A stretch of DNA of 64,000 nucleotides from Falsiroseomonas sp050563545 (GTDB lineage Bacteria; Pseudomonadota; Alphaproteobacteria; Acetobacterales; Acetobacteraceae), in NCBI RefSeq assembly GCF_050563545.1, contig NZ_JBNXUM010000035.1:1-64000 (forward strand), given 5' to 3'. Below, piece after piece: positions 25,585 to 33,162 of the stretch. The notes under the pieces are model-generated. The model made no database searches and was not told where the DNA came from. It saw only the letters and a list, made by a program, of their open reading frames with translations. Position numbers and translations under genes: made by a program. Positions within the stretch are counted from its first letter, which is position 1, and every line of letters begins with the position of its first letter.

Positions 25585-26859
25585 TTAACCCTTCAGTGCC
25601 CGCCAGCCGATGTCGCGCCGGCAGAAGCCGCCCGGCCAGTCTACCGCATCCACCGCGGCGTAGGCCGCATCGCGCGCGTCGCGAAGCGTCTTCCCCGTCG
25701 CCGCGATGCCGAGCACGCGGCCGCCATCGGCGACCAGCGCGCCGTCGGCCCGCAGCGCGGTGCCGGCGTGGAAGACCTGCGCGCCGGGGATCCGGGCGGC
25801 AGCTTCCAGGCCGCGGATCTCCGTGCCTTTGCGCGGCGTGCCGGGATAGCCCTCGGCGGCCATGACGACGACCATCGCGGGGTCGTTCTCCCAGCGGAGG
25901 TCGAAATTCGTCAGCGCGCCGTCGCAGGCCGCGAGCAGCGCGGCGAGCAGGTCGGAGCGCAGGCGCATCATCAGCACCTGGCATTCGGGATCGCCGAACC
26001 GGACGTTGAACTCGATGAGCTTCGGGCCGCTTGCGGTCAGCATCAGCCCGGCAAAGAGCACGCCGCGGAAGGGCGTGCCGCGGCGCGTCATCTCGTCCAA
26101 CGTGGGCTGCACGATGGTCGCCATCACCTCGTCGCGCAGCGCGTCGGTGAAGGCAGGCGGCGGGGAATAGGCGCCCATGCCGCCGGTGTTGGGTCCCACG
26201 TCGCCGTCGCCGACGCGCTTGTGGTCCTGCGCGGCGGCCATGGGCAGCGCCGTGGTGCCGTCGCAGAGCGCGAAGAAGGAGATCTCCTCGCCGAGGAGGC
26301 ATTCCTCGATCAGCACCGTCGCGCCGGCCGCGCCATGGATGCGGGATTCCATGATCTCGGCGACCGCTTCCTCGGCCTCGGCGACGGTCGCAGCGACGAC
26401 GACGCCCTTGCCGGCGGCGAGACCATCGGCCTTGACCACGATGGGCGCGCCCTGGGCGCGGATGTAGGCCTTCGCGGCAGCGGGCTCGTCGAAGCGTCGC
26501 CAGTGCGCGCCGGGGACGCCGGCGGCGTCGGCGACTTCCCGCGTGAAGGCCTTGCTGCCTTCGAGCGTCGCGGCCGCGGCGGTCGGGCCGAAGCAGCGGA
26601 TGCCGGCGGCGGCGCAGGCATCCGCCAGGCCGAGGGTCAGCGGCGCCTCCGGCCCGGCGACCACCAGGTCAACCCGTTCCGCCTCCGCGAAGTCCAGCAG
26701 CCGCGGGATGTCCGTCGCGGACACCAGCACGCATTCCGCGACTTCCGCGATGCCCGGATTCCCCGGCGCGCACCACAGCTTCGTGAGAAGCGGCGAGCCC
26801 GCCAGCGCCCAGCACAGCGCATGCTCGCGGCCGCCGCCGCCCACCACCAGGACCCGCAT
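25585..26859 (-). CDS. purD: Phosphoribosylamine-glycine ligase
   Basis: A 424-residue GAR synthetase, step two of purine synthesis, an ATP-grasp enzyme. It begins MRVLVVGGGGREHALCWAL. The central domain has PIVVKADGLAAGKGVVVA and the C-terminal part has LIEFNVRFGDPECQVLMMRL, the PurD signature. The start at 26859 is the canonical one; the extra in-frame codons upstream are not conserved-looking. It is divergent from xseA, with 62 bases between the starts. Downstream of it on the same strand lies the glycosyltransferase gene, 41 bases away. Confidence 0.96.
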   Translation of the reverse strand: MRVLVVGGGGREHALCWALAGSPLLTKLWCAPGNPGIAEVAECVLVSATDIPRLLDFAEAERVDLVVAGPEAPLTLGLADACAAAGIRCFGPTAAAATLEGSKAFTREVADAAGVPGAHWRRFDEPAAAKAYIRAQGAPIVVKADGLAAGKGVVVAATVAEAEEAVAEIMESRIHGAAGATVLIEECLLGEEISFFALCDGTTALPMAAAQDHKRVGDGDVGPNTGGMGAYSPPPAFTDALRDEVMATIVQPTLDEMTRRGTPFRGVLFAGLMLTASGPKLIEFNVRFGDPECQVLMMRLRSDLLAALLAACDGALTNFDLRWENDPAMVVVMAAEGYPGTPRKGTEIRGLEAAARIPGAQVFHAGTALRADGALVADGGRVLGIAATGKTLRDARDAAYAAVDAVDWPGGFCRRDIGWRALKG

Positions 26860-26921
26860 CCCATGCCCCCGTGACCGCGCGGAAGGTTCCGCGCGGCCGG
26901 GTCCTAGCATAGGGTGGGGCG

Positions 26922-28397
26922 ATGGACACGACTCCGCCCGGACCCGGATCCCGCGCGCCTGACGGCGCGACGAATGTTCCGGAATTCAGCGTCGGCGAGA
27001 TCTCCGGCGCCGTGCGCAAGACGCTCGAGACCGCCTTCGGCCGCATCCGCGTCCGCGGCGAGATCACGGAGTGCAAGCGCTACCCCTCCGGCCACATCTA
27101 CCTCTCTCTCAAGGACGAGAACGCGAAGCTGGAATCGGTGGTCTGGAAGACCAGCGTGCCGCGGCTGTCGGTGCAGCCGGAGAACGGCGTCGAGGTCATC
27201 GCGACGGGCCGCATCACCACCTATGCCGACCGGTCGAAGTACCAGCTGGTCATCGACCGACTGGAATATGCGGGCGAAGGCGCTCTGCTCGCGCGGATCG
27301 AGAAGCTGAAGGCTAAGCTGGCGGCGGAAGGCCTGTTCGAGCGCAAGCGCGACCTGCCGCGGCTGCCGATCGTCGTCGGCGTGGTGACCAGCGAGGCCGG
27401 CGCGGTCATCCAGGACATCAAGACGACGATCGCGCGGCGATTCCCGCGCCGGATCATCCTGTGGCCCGTGCCGGTGCAGGGGCTGGGCGCGGCGGAAAGG
27501 ATCGCCGCCGCCATCGCCGGCTTCGGGGCGCTGAAGCCGGGCGGGCCGATCCCGCGCCCCGACGTGCTGATCGTCGCGCGCGGCGGCGGCAGCCTGGAGG
27601 ACCTCATGGCCTTCAACGAGGAGGTCGTGGTCCGCGCCGCCGCCGCCTGTCCCATCCCGCTGATCTCGGCGGTGGGGCATGAGACCGACACCACGCTGAT
27701 CGACTTCGCCTCCGACCGCCGCGCGCCGACGCCGACCGCGGCCGCCGAGCTCGCCGTGCCGGCGCGGGCCGAGCTGCTGGCCGGGCTGGAGCAGACCGCC
27801 GCGCGGCTGCGCGGCGCGGCGGTGCGCGAGGTCAACGCGCGCCACACCGCGCTGCTGCGGCTGGAGAAGCGCCTGCCCGACATCCCGGCGCGGGTGATGG
27901 ACTATCGTCGCCGCCTGGACGAGGCCGGGGAGAACCTGCCCGACGCGCTGCGCGCCTTCGTCCGCGCGAAGCGCGAGGCGCTGGCGCCGTTGTCCGTCCC
28001 GCATCCCCGGACCGCCATCGCGGCGAAGCGCCATGCGGTGGAGCTGCTGGACGGCAGGCGCTCGGCGGCCTTCGCGCGACGCCTGCAGCGCGCGCAGGGC
28101 GCACGGGCGCTGGCGGCCTTCTCGGCCTCCCCGGTGCTGGCGCTGATGCGCGAGAAACGGACCAGGCTGGACGGGCTGTCGCGGCAGCTCGAGGCACTTT
28201 CCTACAACGCGATCCTGTCGCGCGGCTTCGCGCTGGTCCGCGACGCCGCGGGGGAGCCGCTGACCCGCGCGGCCGATGTTGCGCCAGGCGCGAAGCTCAC
28301 CATCGCCTTCGCCGACGGCCAGGTCGCGGCGACGGCGGACGGAGAGTCCGCGAAGCGCAAGGCGAAGCCCGCCATGGCTCAGGGCTCGCTGCTGTGA
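26922..28397 (+). CDS. xseA: Exodeoxyribonuclease VII large subunit
   Basis: A 491-residue nuclease subunit that degrades single-stranded DNA with XseB. The N-terminal OB fold has FSVGEISGAVRKTLETAFGR and GHIYLSLKDENAKLESVVW. The catalytic region has PIVVGVVTSEAGAVIQDIKTTIARRFP, VLIVARGGGSLEDLMAFNEE and SAVGHETDTTLIDFASDRRAPTPTAAAE. A long coiled-coil part follows, then the C-terminal LSRGFALVRD segment. The stop overlaps the GTG start of the M23 peptidase gene by 4 bases. The small subunit gene xseB is not in the window. Confidence 0.96.
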   Translation: MDTTPPGPGSRAPDGATNVPEFSVGEISGAVRKTLETAFGRIRVRGEITECKRYPSGHIYLSLKDENAKLESVVWKTSVPRLSVQPENGVEVIATGRITTYADRSKYQLVIDRLEYAGEGALLARIEKLKAKLAAEGLFERKRDLPRLPIVVGVVTSEAGAVIQDIKTTIARRFPRRIILWPVPVQGLGAAERIAAAIAGFGALKPGGPIPRPDVLIVARGGGSLEDLMAFNEEVVVRAAAACPIPLISAVGHETDTTLIDFASDRRAPTPTAAAELAVPARAELLAGLEQTAARLRGAAVREVNARHTALLRLEKRLPDIPARVMDYRRRLDEAGENLPDALRAFVRAKREALAPLSVPHPRTAIAAKRHAVELLDGRRSAAFARRLQRAQGARALAAFSASPVLALMREKRTRLDGLSRQLEALSYNAILSRGFALVRDAAGEPLTRAADVAPGAKLTIAFADGQVAATADGESAKRKAKPAMAQGSLL

Positions 28398-29194
28398 TCG
28401 GGCGGCGCAACCTGCTGGCCTCGCCTGCTCTGCTGCTGGCGCGCGGCGCGGGCGCGGAGGAATGGCGGGGCTCGCCGGCGCAGGGCGCGCTGGTCGTCGG
28501 GCGCACCGATCCCGGCACGCGCATGACGCTGGACGGCCGCGCGGTGCGCGTCAGCCCCGCCGGCGATTTCTGCTTCGGCTTCGGTCGCGATGCCCCTGCG
28601 ACGGCGACGCTGGTTGTGACGCCGCCGAGCGGCCGCGCGCAGACCCGCACGATCCAGGTCCGCAAGCGGCAATGGGACGTTCAGAACATCACGGGCCTGC
28701 CGCCCGCCCAGGTCACGCCAGACGAGGCCGCGCTGCGCCGGATCATGGCGGAACGCGAGACCCTGGCCGCCGCGCGCGCGACCGATAGCGACCTGACGGG
28801 CTTCACGGAGACGCTGGCCTGGCCGGCGCGCGGGCGGATCAGTGGCGTCTTCGGCAGCCAGCGCGTGCTTAACGGCCAGCCGCGCCAGCCCCATTACGGC
28901 TTCGACATTGCGGTGCCCACGGGCACGCCGCTGGCCTGCGTACTGTCGGGCCGCGTCACGCTCTCGGCCGAGCAGTTCTTCTTCGGCAACCTGATCGTGG
29001 TGGACCACGGCCACGGCGTGAACTCGCTCTACGCGCATCTGTCGGCGCGCATGGTCAATGTCGGCGACATCGTGAGCCGCGGGCAGGTCATCGCGCAGTC
29101 CGGCGCGACGGGACGCGTGACGGGGCCTCACCTGCATTTCTCGCTGTCCTGGTACCAAACCTGGCTCGATCCGCAGCCGCTGTTTCCGGCTTGA
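28394..29194 (+). CDS. M23-family (LytM) peptidoglycan endopeptidase
   Basis: A 266-residue secreted peptidase. A short signal (MIGRRNLLASPALLLARGAGA) precedes a beta-sandwich segment, and the LytM domain fills residues 145-265. Zinc ligands are H167 and D171 in PHYGFDIAV and H248 in TGPHLHFSLSW; H217 lies in LYAHL. All catalytic residues are present, so it is probably an active cross-link-cleaving enzyme and not an activator. It is translated from a GTG that overlaps the xseA stop (GTGA). Confidence 0.92.
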   Translation: MIGRRNLLASPALLLARGAGAEEWRGSPAQGALVVGRTDPGTRMTLDGRAVRVSPAGDFCFGFGRDAPATATLVVTPPSGRAQTRTIQVRKRQWDVQNITGLPPAQVTPDEAALRRIMAERETLAAARATDSDLTGFTETLAWPARGRISGVFGSQRVLNGQPRQPHYGFDIAVPTGTPLACVLSGRVTLSAEQFFFGNLIVVDHGHGVNSLYAHLSARMVNVGDIVSRGQVIAQSGATGRVTGPHLHFSLSWYQTWLDPQPLFPA

Positions 29195-29248
29195 TCCCGG
29201 GAAACACGCCCGCGACGCCGCGTTCACGACGGGAGGAGAATCGCACCC

Positions 29249-30004
29249 ATGCCCGACGACACCTACGCCATCTACCCCAGCCTGAAGGGCAAGGTCGTGC
29301 TGATCACAGGCGGCGCGTCCGGCATCGGCGCCGAGATGGTCGCGCAGTTCGCGCGGCAAGGCAGCCGCGTCGCCTTCCTCGACTTCGACCGGGAACACGG
29401 CGCGAAGGTCGCGGAGGCCACTGGCTCGCTGTTCCGGTTTTGCGACCTCCGGGACATCGCGGCGTTGCGGGCCGCGATCGCGCAGGTCAAGGCGCAACTC
29501 GGCCCGGTGAACGTGCTGGTGAACAACGCCGCGCGCGACGACCGTCACCCCATGGAGACCGTCGAGCCCGAGTACTGGGACGAGCGGATGCACACCAATC
29601 TCCGCCACTTCTTCTTCGCCGCGCAGGCCGTGGCACCCGACATGCGCGCGGCCAAGGCAGGGTCCATCGTCAACATGGGCAGCGTGAGCTGGATGAAGGC
29701 GCAGGGCGGCATGCCGGCCTACACCACGGCGAAGGCGGCGATCCGCGGCATGACGCGCGGCCTGGCGCGCGACCTCGGCGGCGACGGCATCCGCTGCAAC
29801 GAGGTCGTGCCGGGCTGGGTCTTCACGGAGCGGCAGGAGCATCTCTGGGCCACGCCGGAATCCGTGGCGCGCACGCTGGAAGGCCAGTGCCTGCACCGCA
29901 AGGTGATGCCGCCGGACCTGGCGCGGATGGTGCTGTGGCTTGCCGCTGACGACAGCGCGATGGTCACGGCGCAGTACTTCGTGGTGGATGGCGGCGCGGT
30001 GTAG
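29249..30004 (+). CDS. SDR-family oxidoreductase
   Basis: A 251-residue classical short-chain dehydrogenase. The cofactor loop is TGGASGIG (residues 20-27), an aspartate pair after strand 2 (LDFDRE) favours NAD, the NNAA motif is at 92-95, and the catalytic triad is S145, Y158 and K162 (PAYTTAK). The C-terminal VVDGGAV is typical. A GGAGGAG ribosome site precedes the ATG. It is 11 bases upstream of an epoxide hydrolase gene, so the pair may act on the same small molecule; the substrate cannot be told. Confidence 0.92.
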   Translation: MPDDTYAIYPSLKGKVVLITGGASGIGAEMVAQFARQGSRVAFLDFDREHGAKVAEATGSLFRFCDLRDIAALRAAIAQVKAQLGPVNVLVNNAARDDRHPMETVEPEYWDERMHTNLRHFFFAAQAVAPDMRAAKAGSIVNMGSVSWMKAQGGMPAYTTAKAAIRGMTRGLARDLGGDGIRCNEVVPGWVFTERQEHLWATPESVARTLEGQCLHRKVMPPDLARMVLWLAADDSAMVTAQYFVVDGGAV

Positions 30005-30015
30005 GCTGGGGCGCC

Positions 30016-31158
30016 ATGACGCCCTTCAGGCTGCACATTCCCGACGACGCGATTGCCGACCTGCGGGAGAGGCTTGCCCGCACGCGGCTGCCCGACCAGG
30101 CGCCCGGCGACCCCTGGGCCTACGGCACCAGCGTGGACTACCTGTCGGGGCTGGTCGCGCATTGGCGCGATGGTTTCGACTGGCGCGTGCAGGAAGCCGC
30201 GTTGAACGCCTTCCCGCAGTATCGCGCGCCCCTGCACGACATCGACCTGCATTTCCTCTTCGTGCCGGGCAAGGGCCCGAAGCCCCTGCCGCTGCTGCTG
30301 ATGCATGGCTGGCCGGGATCGGTGTTCGAGTTCCTCGACATCATCCCACGCCTGACCGATCCCGCATCCTTCGGCGGCGATCCCGCGGACGCATTCACCG
30401 TGATCGCGCCGTCGCTGCCGGGCTACGGCCTGTCCTTCGCGCCGGGCCAGAGGCGCTTCGCGATCGAGGATATCGCGGACTGCCTGGCCGAGCTGATGAC
30501 GGAGGTGCTGGGCTATCCGCGTTTCGCCGCGCAGGGCGGCGACTGGGGCGGGTTCACGGCGTCCTGCCTCGGCGTGCGGCATGCCGAGAAGCTGATCGGC
30601 ATCCACCTCAACATGCTCTCGATCCGGCCCGACCTGCCGCCGCCGTCGAACCCGACGGAGGAGGAGCGGCGCTATCTGGCCGAGGTCGCGGCCTGGATGA
30701 GGGAGGAGACGGGCTATCAGTGGATCCAGGGCACGCGGCCGCAGACGCTGTCCTTCGCGCTGAACGACAGCCCCGCGGGGATGGCCGCCTGGATCGTCGA
30801 GAAGTTCCGCGCCTGGACCGACAATGACGGCAGCATCGAGAGCGCGGTGGATCGCGACCGAATGCTGGCTAACATCTCGCTCTACTGGTTCACCGGCTGC
30901 ATCGGCGCGAGCTTCTGGCCGTACTACGCGCGGCTGCACGGCGCCTGGCCGATCCCGGACGGGCGGACGGTGGACGTGCCGATGGGCTATGCGGCCTTTC
31001 CGAAGGAGATCCGGCGGCCGCCGCGCAGCATCGCGGAGAAGACCTATACCGACATCCGCCGCTGGACGGTGATGGAGCGCGGGGGGCATTTCGCGGCACT
31101 CGAGCAGCCGGCCGCGCTGACCGGCGAGATTGCGACGTTCTTTCGCGGGTTGAGGTAG
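30016..31158 (+). CDS. Epoxide hydrolase (EHN domain, alpha/beta hydrolase)
   Basis: A 380-residue enzyme with the N-terminal EHN domain (FRLHIPDDAIADLRERLARTRLP) and an alpha/beta hydrolase fold. The oxyanion motif is HGWPGS (residues 97-102), the nucleophile is D176 in AAQGGDWGGF, and the base histidine is in MERGGHFAALEQP. These are the features of microsomal-type epoxide hydrolases, which open epoxides to diols. It follows the SDR gene by 11 bases, and an SDR could oxidise such a diol. A short hairpin lies after the stop. Confidence 0.92.
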   Translation: MTPFRLHIPDDAIADLRERLARTRLPDQAPGDPWAYGTSVDYLSGLVAHWRDGFDWRVQEAALNAFPQYRAPLHDIDLHFLFVPGKGPKPLPLLLMHGWPGSVFEFLDIIPRLTDPASFGGDPADAFTVIAPSLPGYGLSFAPGQRRFAIEDIADCLAELMTEVLGYPRFAAQGGDWGGFTASCLGVRHAEKLIGIHLNMLSIRPDLPPPSNPTEEERRYLAEVAAWMREETGYQWIQGTRPQTLSFALNDSPAGMAAWIVEKFRAWTDNDGSIESAVDRDRMLANISLYWFTGCIGASFWPYYARLHGAWPIPDGRTVDVPMGYAAFPKEIRRPPRSIAEKTYTDIRRWTVMERGGHFAALEQPAALTGEIATFFRGLR

Positions 31159-31172
31159 CGGGCTGCGTAAGC

Positions 31173-31197
31173 CCTCTCCCCCCTGCGGGTGGAGAGG
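31173..31197. terminator. Hairpin between convergent genes (CCTCTCC / GGAGAGG)
   Basis: A 7-bp outer stem (CCTCTCC with GGAGAGG) encloses CCC-TGC-GGG. It lies in the 54-base gap between the epoxide hydrolase and the convergent GNAT gene, so it can serve as a terminator for both. Its sequence is akin to the CCCTCTCC...GGGAGAGG repeats at 40576 and 52842. Confidence 0.5.
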
Positions 31198-31212
31198 TTT
31201 CTCCTGCTCGCC

Positions 31213-31734
31213 CTACCCCACTTCCTTCCAGAAGAAGGCCGACCCCTCCAGCTTCGCGTGATCCGGCGAGAGCGCAAACCGCGGCACCACGCCGAGCAAT
31301 TGCCAGCCCAGCGCGCGATACAGGTGGTACGCCGCGCTCTGCTCCACCGTGTCCAGCGTCAGCAGCCGCCTGCCGGCGTCGCGCGCCACCGCCTCCACCC
31401 GCGTCATCAACGCGCGCGCGATGCCCAGCCGCCGCGCGGAGGGATCCACCAGCAGCTTCGCGACATCCGCGCGGTGCGCCTGGTTCGGCTGGCCGGCATA
31501 CACGAGTTGCACGCTGCCGCGGATCGCGCCGTCCACCCGCGCGACCAGCAGCCGCTTCTCGCCGTCCTTCATGGGGCCGAGCACGTTGAACCGCCACCAG
31601 GCCTCGCTGTCGGCCTGGCTGAAGGGCAGGATGAAGTTGACGCTCGCGCCGCCCTCGACGCAGGCGCGCATGATGGCGGCGAGCGTCGCGAGCTGTCGCT
31701 CGGCGCCGTCGCTGTCGAGTTCCTCGATGACCAT
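31213..31734 (-). CDS. GNAT-family N-acetyltransferase
   Basis: A 173-residue acetyltransferase with the acetyl-CoA motif VAKLLVDPSARRLGIARALMTRVE and a C-terminal LYRALGWQLLGVVP. The substrate is unknown. A GAGGA ribosome site lies six bases before ATG 31734, which makes it the likely start. A GTG at 31746 overlaps the stop of the XRE-cupin gene (GTGA) but has no better ribosome site. Because it follows the regulator directly, it is probably in the same autoregulated operon. Confidence 0.9.
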   Translation of the reverse strand: MVIEELDSDGAERQLATLAAIMRACVEGGASVNFILPFSQADSEAWWRFNVLGPMKDGEKRLLVARVDGAIRGSVQLVYAGQPNQAHRADVAKLLVDPSARRLGIARALMTRVEAVARDAGRRLLTLDTVEQSAAYHLYRALGWQLLGVVPRFALSPDHAKLEGSAFFWKEVG

Positions 31735-31742
31735 CGGTGTCC

Positions 31743-32318
31743 TCACGGGGGGCAGATCGCGACGACGTAGCGGGCCGGCCCGCGTCCGGCGTTGCGGAAA
31801 CGCGTCGGGCCGCGCAGCTTCACGCGCGCGCAGTCGCCGGCGCGCAGCGCGAAGCTCTGGCCGGCGTCGCCGAATTCCAGCGCGCCCGACAACACCAGCA
31901 CATGCTGTTCCATCCCCGGCACGGGCGGCGTGTCGTAGTCGATGGCGACGCCGGCGGGCAGCTCGGCCTCCACGATCTCGACGCGCAGCCCCGGCCCGGG
32001 CGGCGACGCCGCGCGGCGGCGGAAGCCGTTGCTGGGATCGGTCCAGAATCGCTGGTCGGCGGCGCGCACCAGGGCCGGCGCCTCGCCCTCGGCGGCCGCC
32101 ATCAGCCGCGACAGCGTCCAGCCATGCGCGGCGCAGAGACGGTTGAGCTGCACCGCGGTCGGGCTGACCTCGGCGCGTTCGATGCGCGAGAGCGTGGCAC
32201 GGCTGATCCCCGTTGCGGCGGCGAGGTCGTCGAGCGACATCGCATGCCCGACCCGCAGCGCGGCCAGGCGTTCCGCCAGGCGGCGGCCCATGACGTCGGG
32301 CTCGACATCCTCTCGCAT
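31743..32318 (-). CDS. XRE-family regulator with C-terminal cupin domain
   Basis: A 191-residue regulator. The helix-turn-helix occupies residues 10-67 (LDDLAAATGISRATLSRIERAEVSPTAVQLNRLC). The cupin sensor domain occupies 110-190 (MEQHVLVLSGALEFG, then LRAGDCARVKLRGPTRFRN). Such proteins usually repress their own operon and respond to a small ligand held in the cupin. A perfect palindrome covers the start codon, supporting autoregulation. An internal ATG at codon 10 (32291) is an alternative start that would leave the palindrome in the leader. The GNAT gene follows directly. Confidence 0.92.
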   Translation of the reverse strand: MREDVEPDVMGRRLAERLAALRVGHAMSLDDLAAATGISRATLSRIERAEVSPTAVQLNRLCAAHGWTLSRLMAAAEGEAPALVRAADQRFWTDPSNGFRRRAASPPGPGLRVEIVEAELPAGVAIDYDTPPVPGMEQHVLVLSGALEFGDAGQSFALRAGDCARVKLRGPTRFRNAGRGPARYVVAICPP

Positions 32319-32335
32319 GAGAGAATACCTCTCAT
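32317..32335. promoter_or_regulatory. Perfect palindromic operator ATGAGAG-N5-CTCTCAT
   Basis: A 7-bp perfect inverted repeat with a 5-base spacer (AATAC) spans the start codon of the XRE-cupin gene. Half-sites are 12 bp apart centre to centre, about one helical turn, as expected for a dimeric HTH repressor. It sits between this gene and the end of the alpha/beta hydrolase gene. Confidence 0.6.
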
Positions 32336-32345
32336 ACTCGAGACG

Positions 32346-33161
32346 TCAGCGCAAGCGTTCCCCGACAAAGGCGGCCGCGGCGTCCAGCCCGCCCCAGGTT
32401 GCGATGTCGTCATGGCCGGCGTTCGGCAGCTCGTGAAGTTCGACGGGCGCGGTCGCGGCGGCCTTCAGGCGATGCGCCATCTCCACCGGCACCAGCCCGT
32501 CGCGCGCCCCGTGCAGGATCAGGATCGGCGCGCGTACCGCGGGGATGCGCGACAGGCTGTCGTAGCGGTCACGCAGCAGCAGCGTCGCGGGCAGCAGCGG
32601 ATAGTGCCGGTGCGCCAGGTCGAGCAGGCTGGTGTAGGGGCTTTCCAGCACGACCGCGGCCACCGCGTCGGGCTGTTCCGCCGCCAGCCGGATCGCGATG
32701 CCGGTGCCAAGCGACTCGCCCCACAGCACGATGCGCGACGGCGCGATGCCGGCCGCGCGCAACGAAGCCAGGCCCGCGCGCGCGTCCTCGGTCAGCCCGT
32801 CCTCGGACGGCGAGCCCGGGTTGCCGCCATAGCCCCGCCACTCCACGAAGAGCGCGCCCCAGCCCTGCCGCGCGAAATACCGCGCGCGCTCCGCGCGGTA
32901 GGCGACGTGGCCGCCATTGCCATGGAGATAGAGGATCACCGGCGCGCGGTCCGTCGCCGCCGGCAGCGACCAGGCGAGGAGCGACAGGCCGTCCGCGGTG
33001 CGAAGCCGAGTCTCCCTGATCTCGTTCAGGCCGAGCAGGGCTGGCGGCGGCGGCGGCGTGACGTCGGGGAAGTAGATCAGCCGGTCCTGCAGCGCGTAGA
33101 GCATCGCCCCCGCGCCGCCGAGCGTCAGCACGAAGGCGAGGGCGCCCGCGAGCAGCGCCAC
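32346..33161 (-). CDS. Membrane-anchored alpha/beta hydrolase (ABHD12/13-like)
   Basis: A 271-residue hydrolase with one N-terminal membrane helix (residues 3-25). The fold has an LHGNGGH oxyanion loop at 80-85, nucleophile S150 in LWGESLGTG, acid in ILHGARDGLVP and base in NAGHDDI. It is probably an esterase, lipase or thioesterase working at the membrane surface; the substrate is unknown. Its ATG begins one base after the ftsK stop, so it is likely the second gene of an ftsK operon. Confidence 0.88.
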   Translation of the reverse strand: MALLAGALAFVLTLGGAGAMLYALQDRLIYFPDVTPPPPPALLGLNEIRETRLRTADGLSLLAWSLPAATDRAPVILYLHGNGGHVAYRAERARYFARQGWGALFVEWRGYGGNPGSPSEDGLTEDARAGLASLRAAGIAPSRIVLWGESLGTGIAIRLAAEQPDAVAAVVLESPYTSLLDLAHRHYPLLPATLLLRDRYDSLSRIPAVRAPILILHGARDGLVPVEMAHRLKAAATAPVELHELPNAGHDDIATWGGLDAAAAFVGERLR

Positions 33162-33162
33162 A

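Noticed and set aside
31746..31746. GTG start for the GNAT gene
   Set aside because: It overlaps the regulator's stop, but the GAGGA ribosome site is spaced for ATG 31734, so the ATG was preferred.
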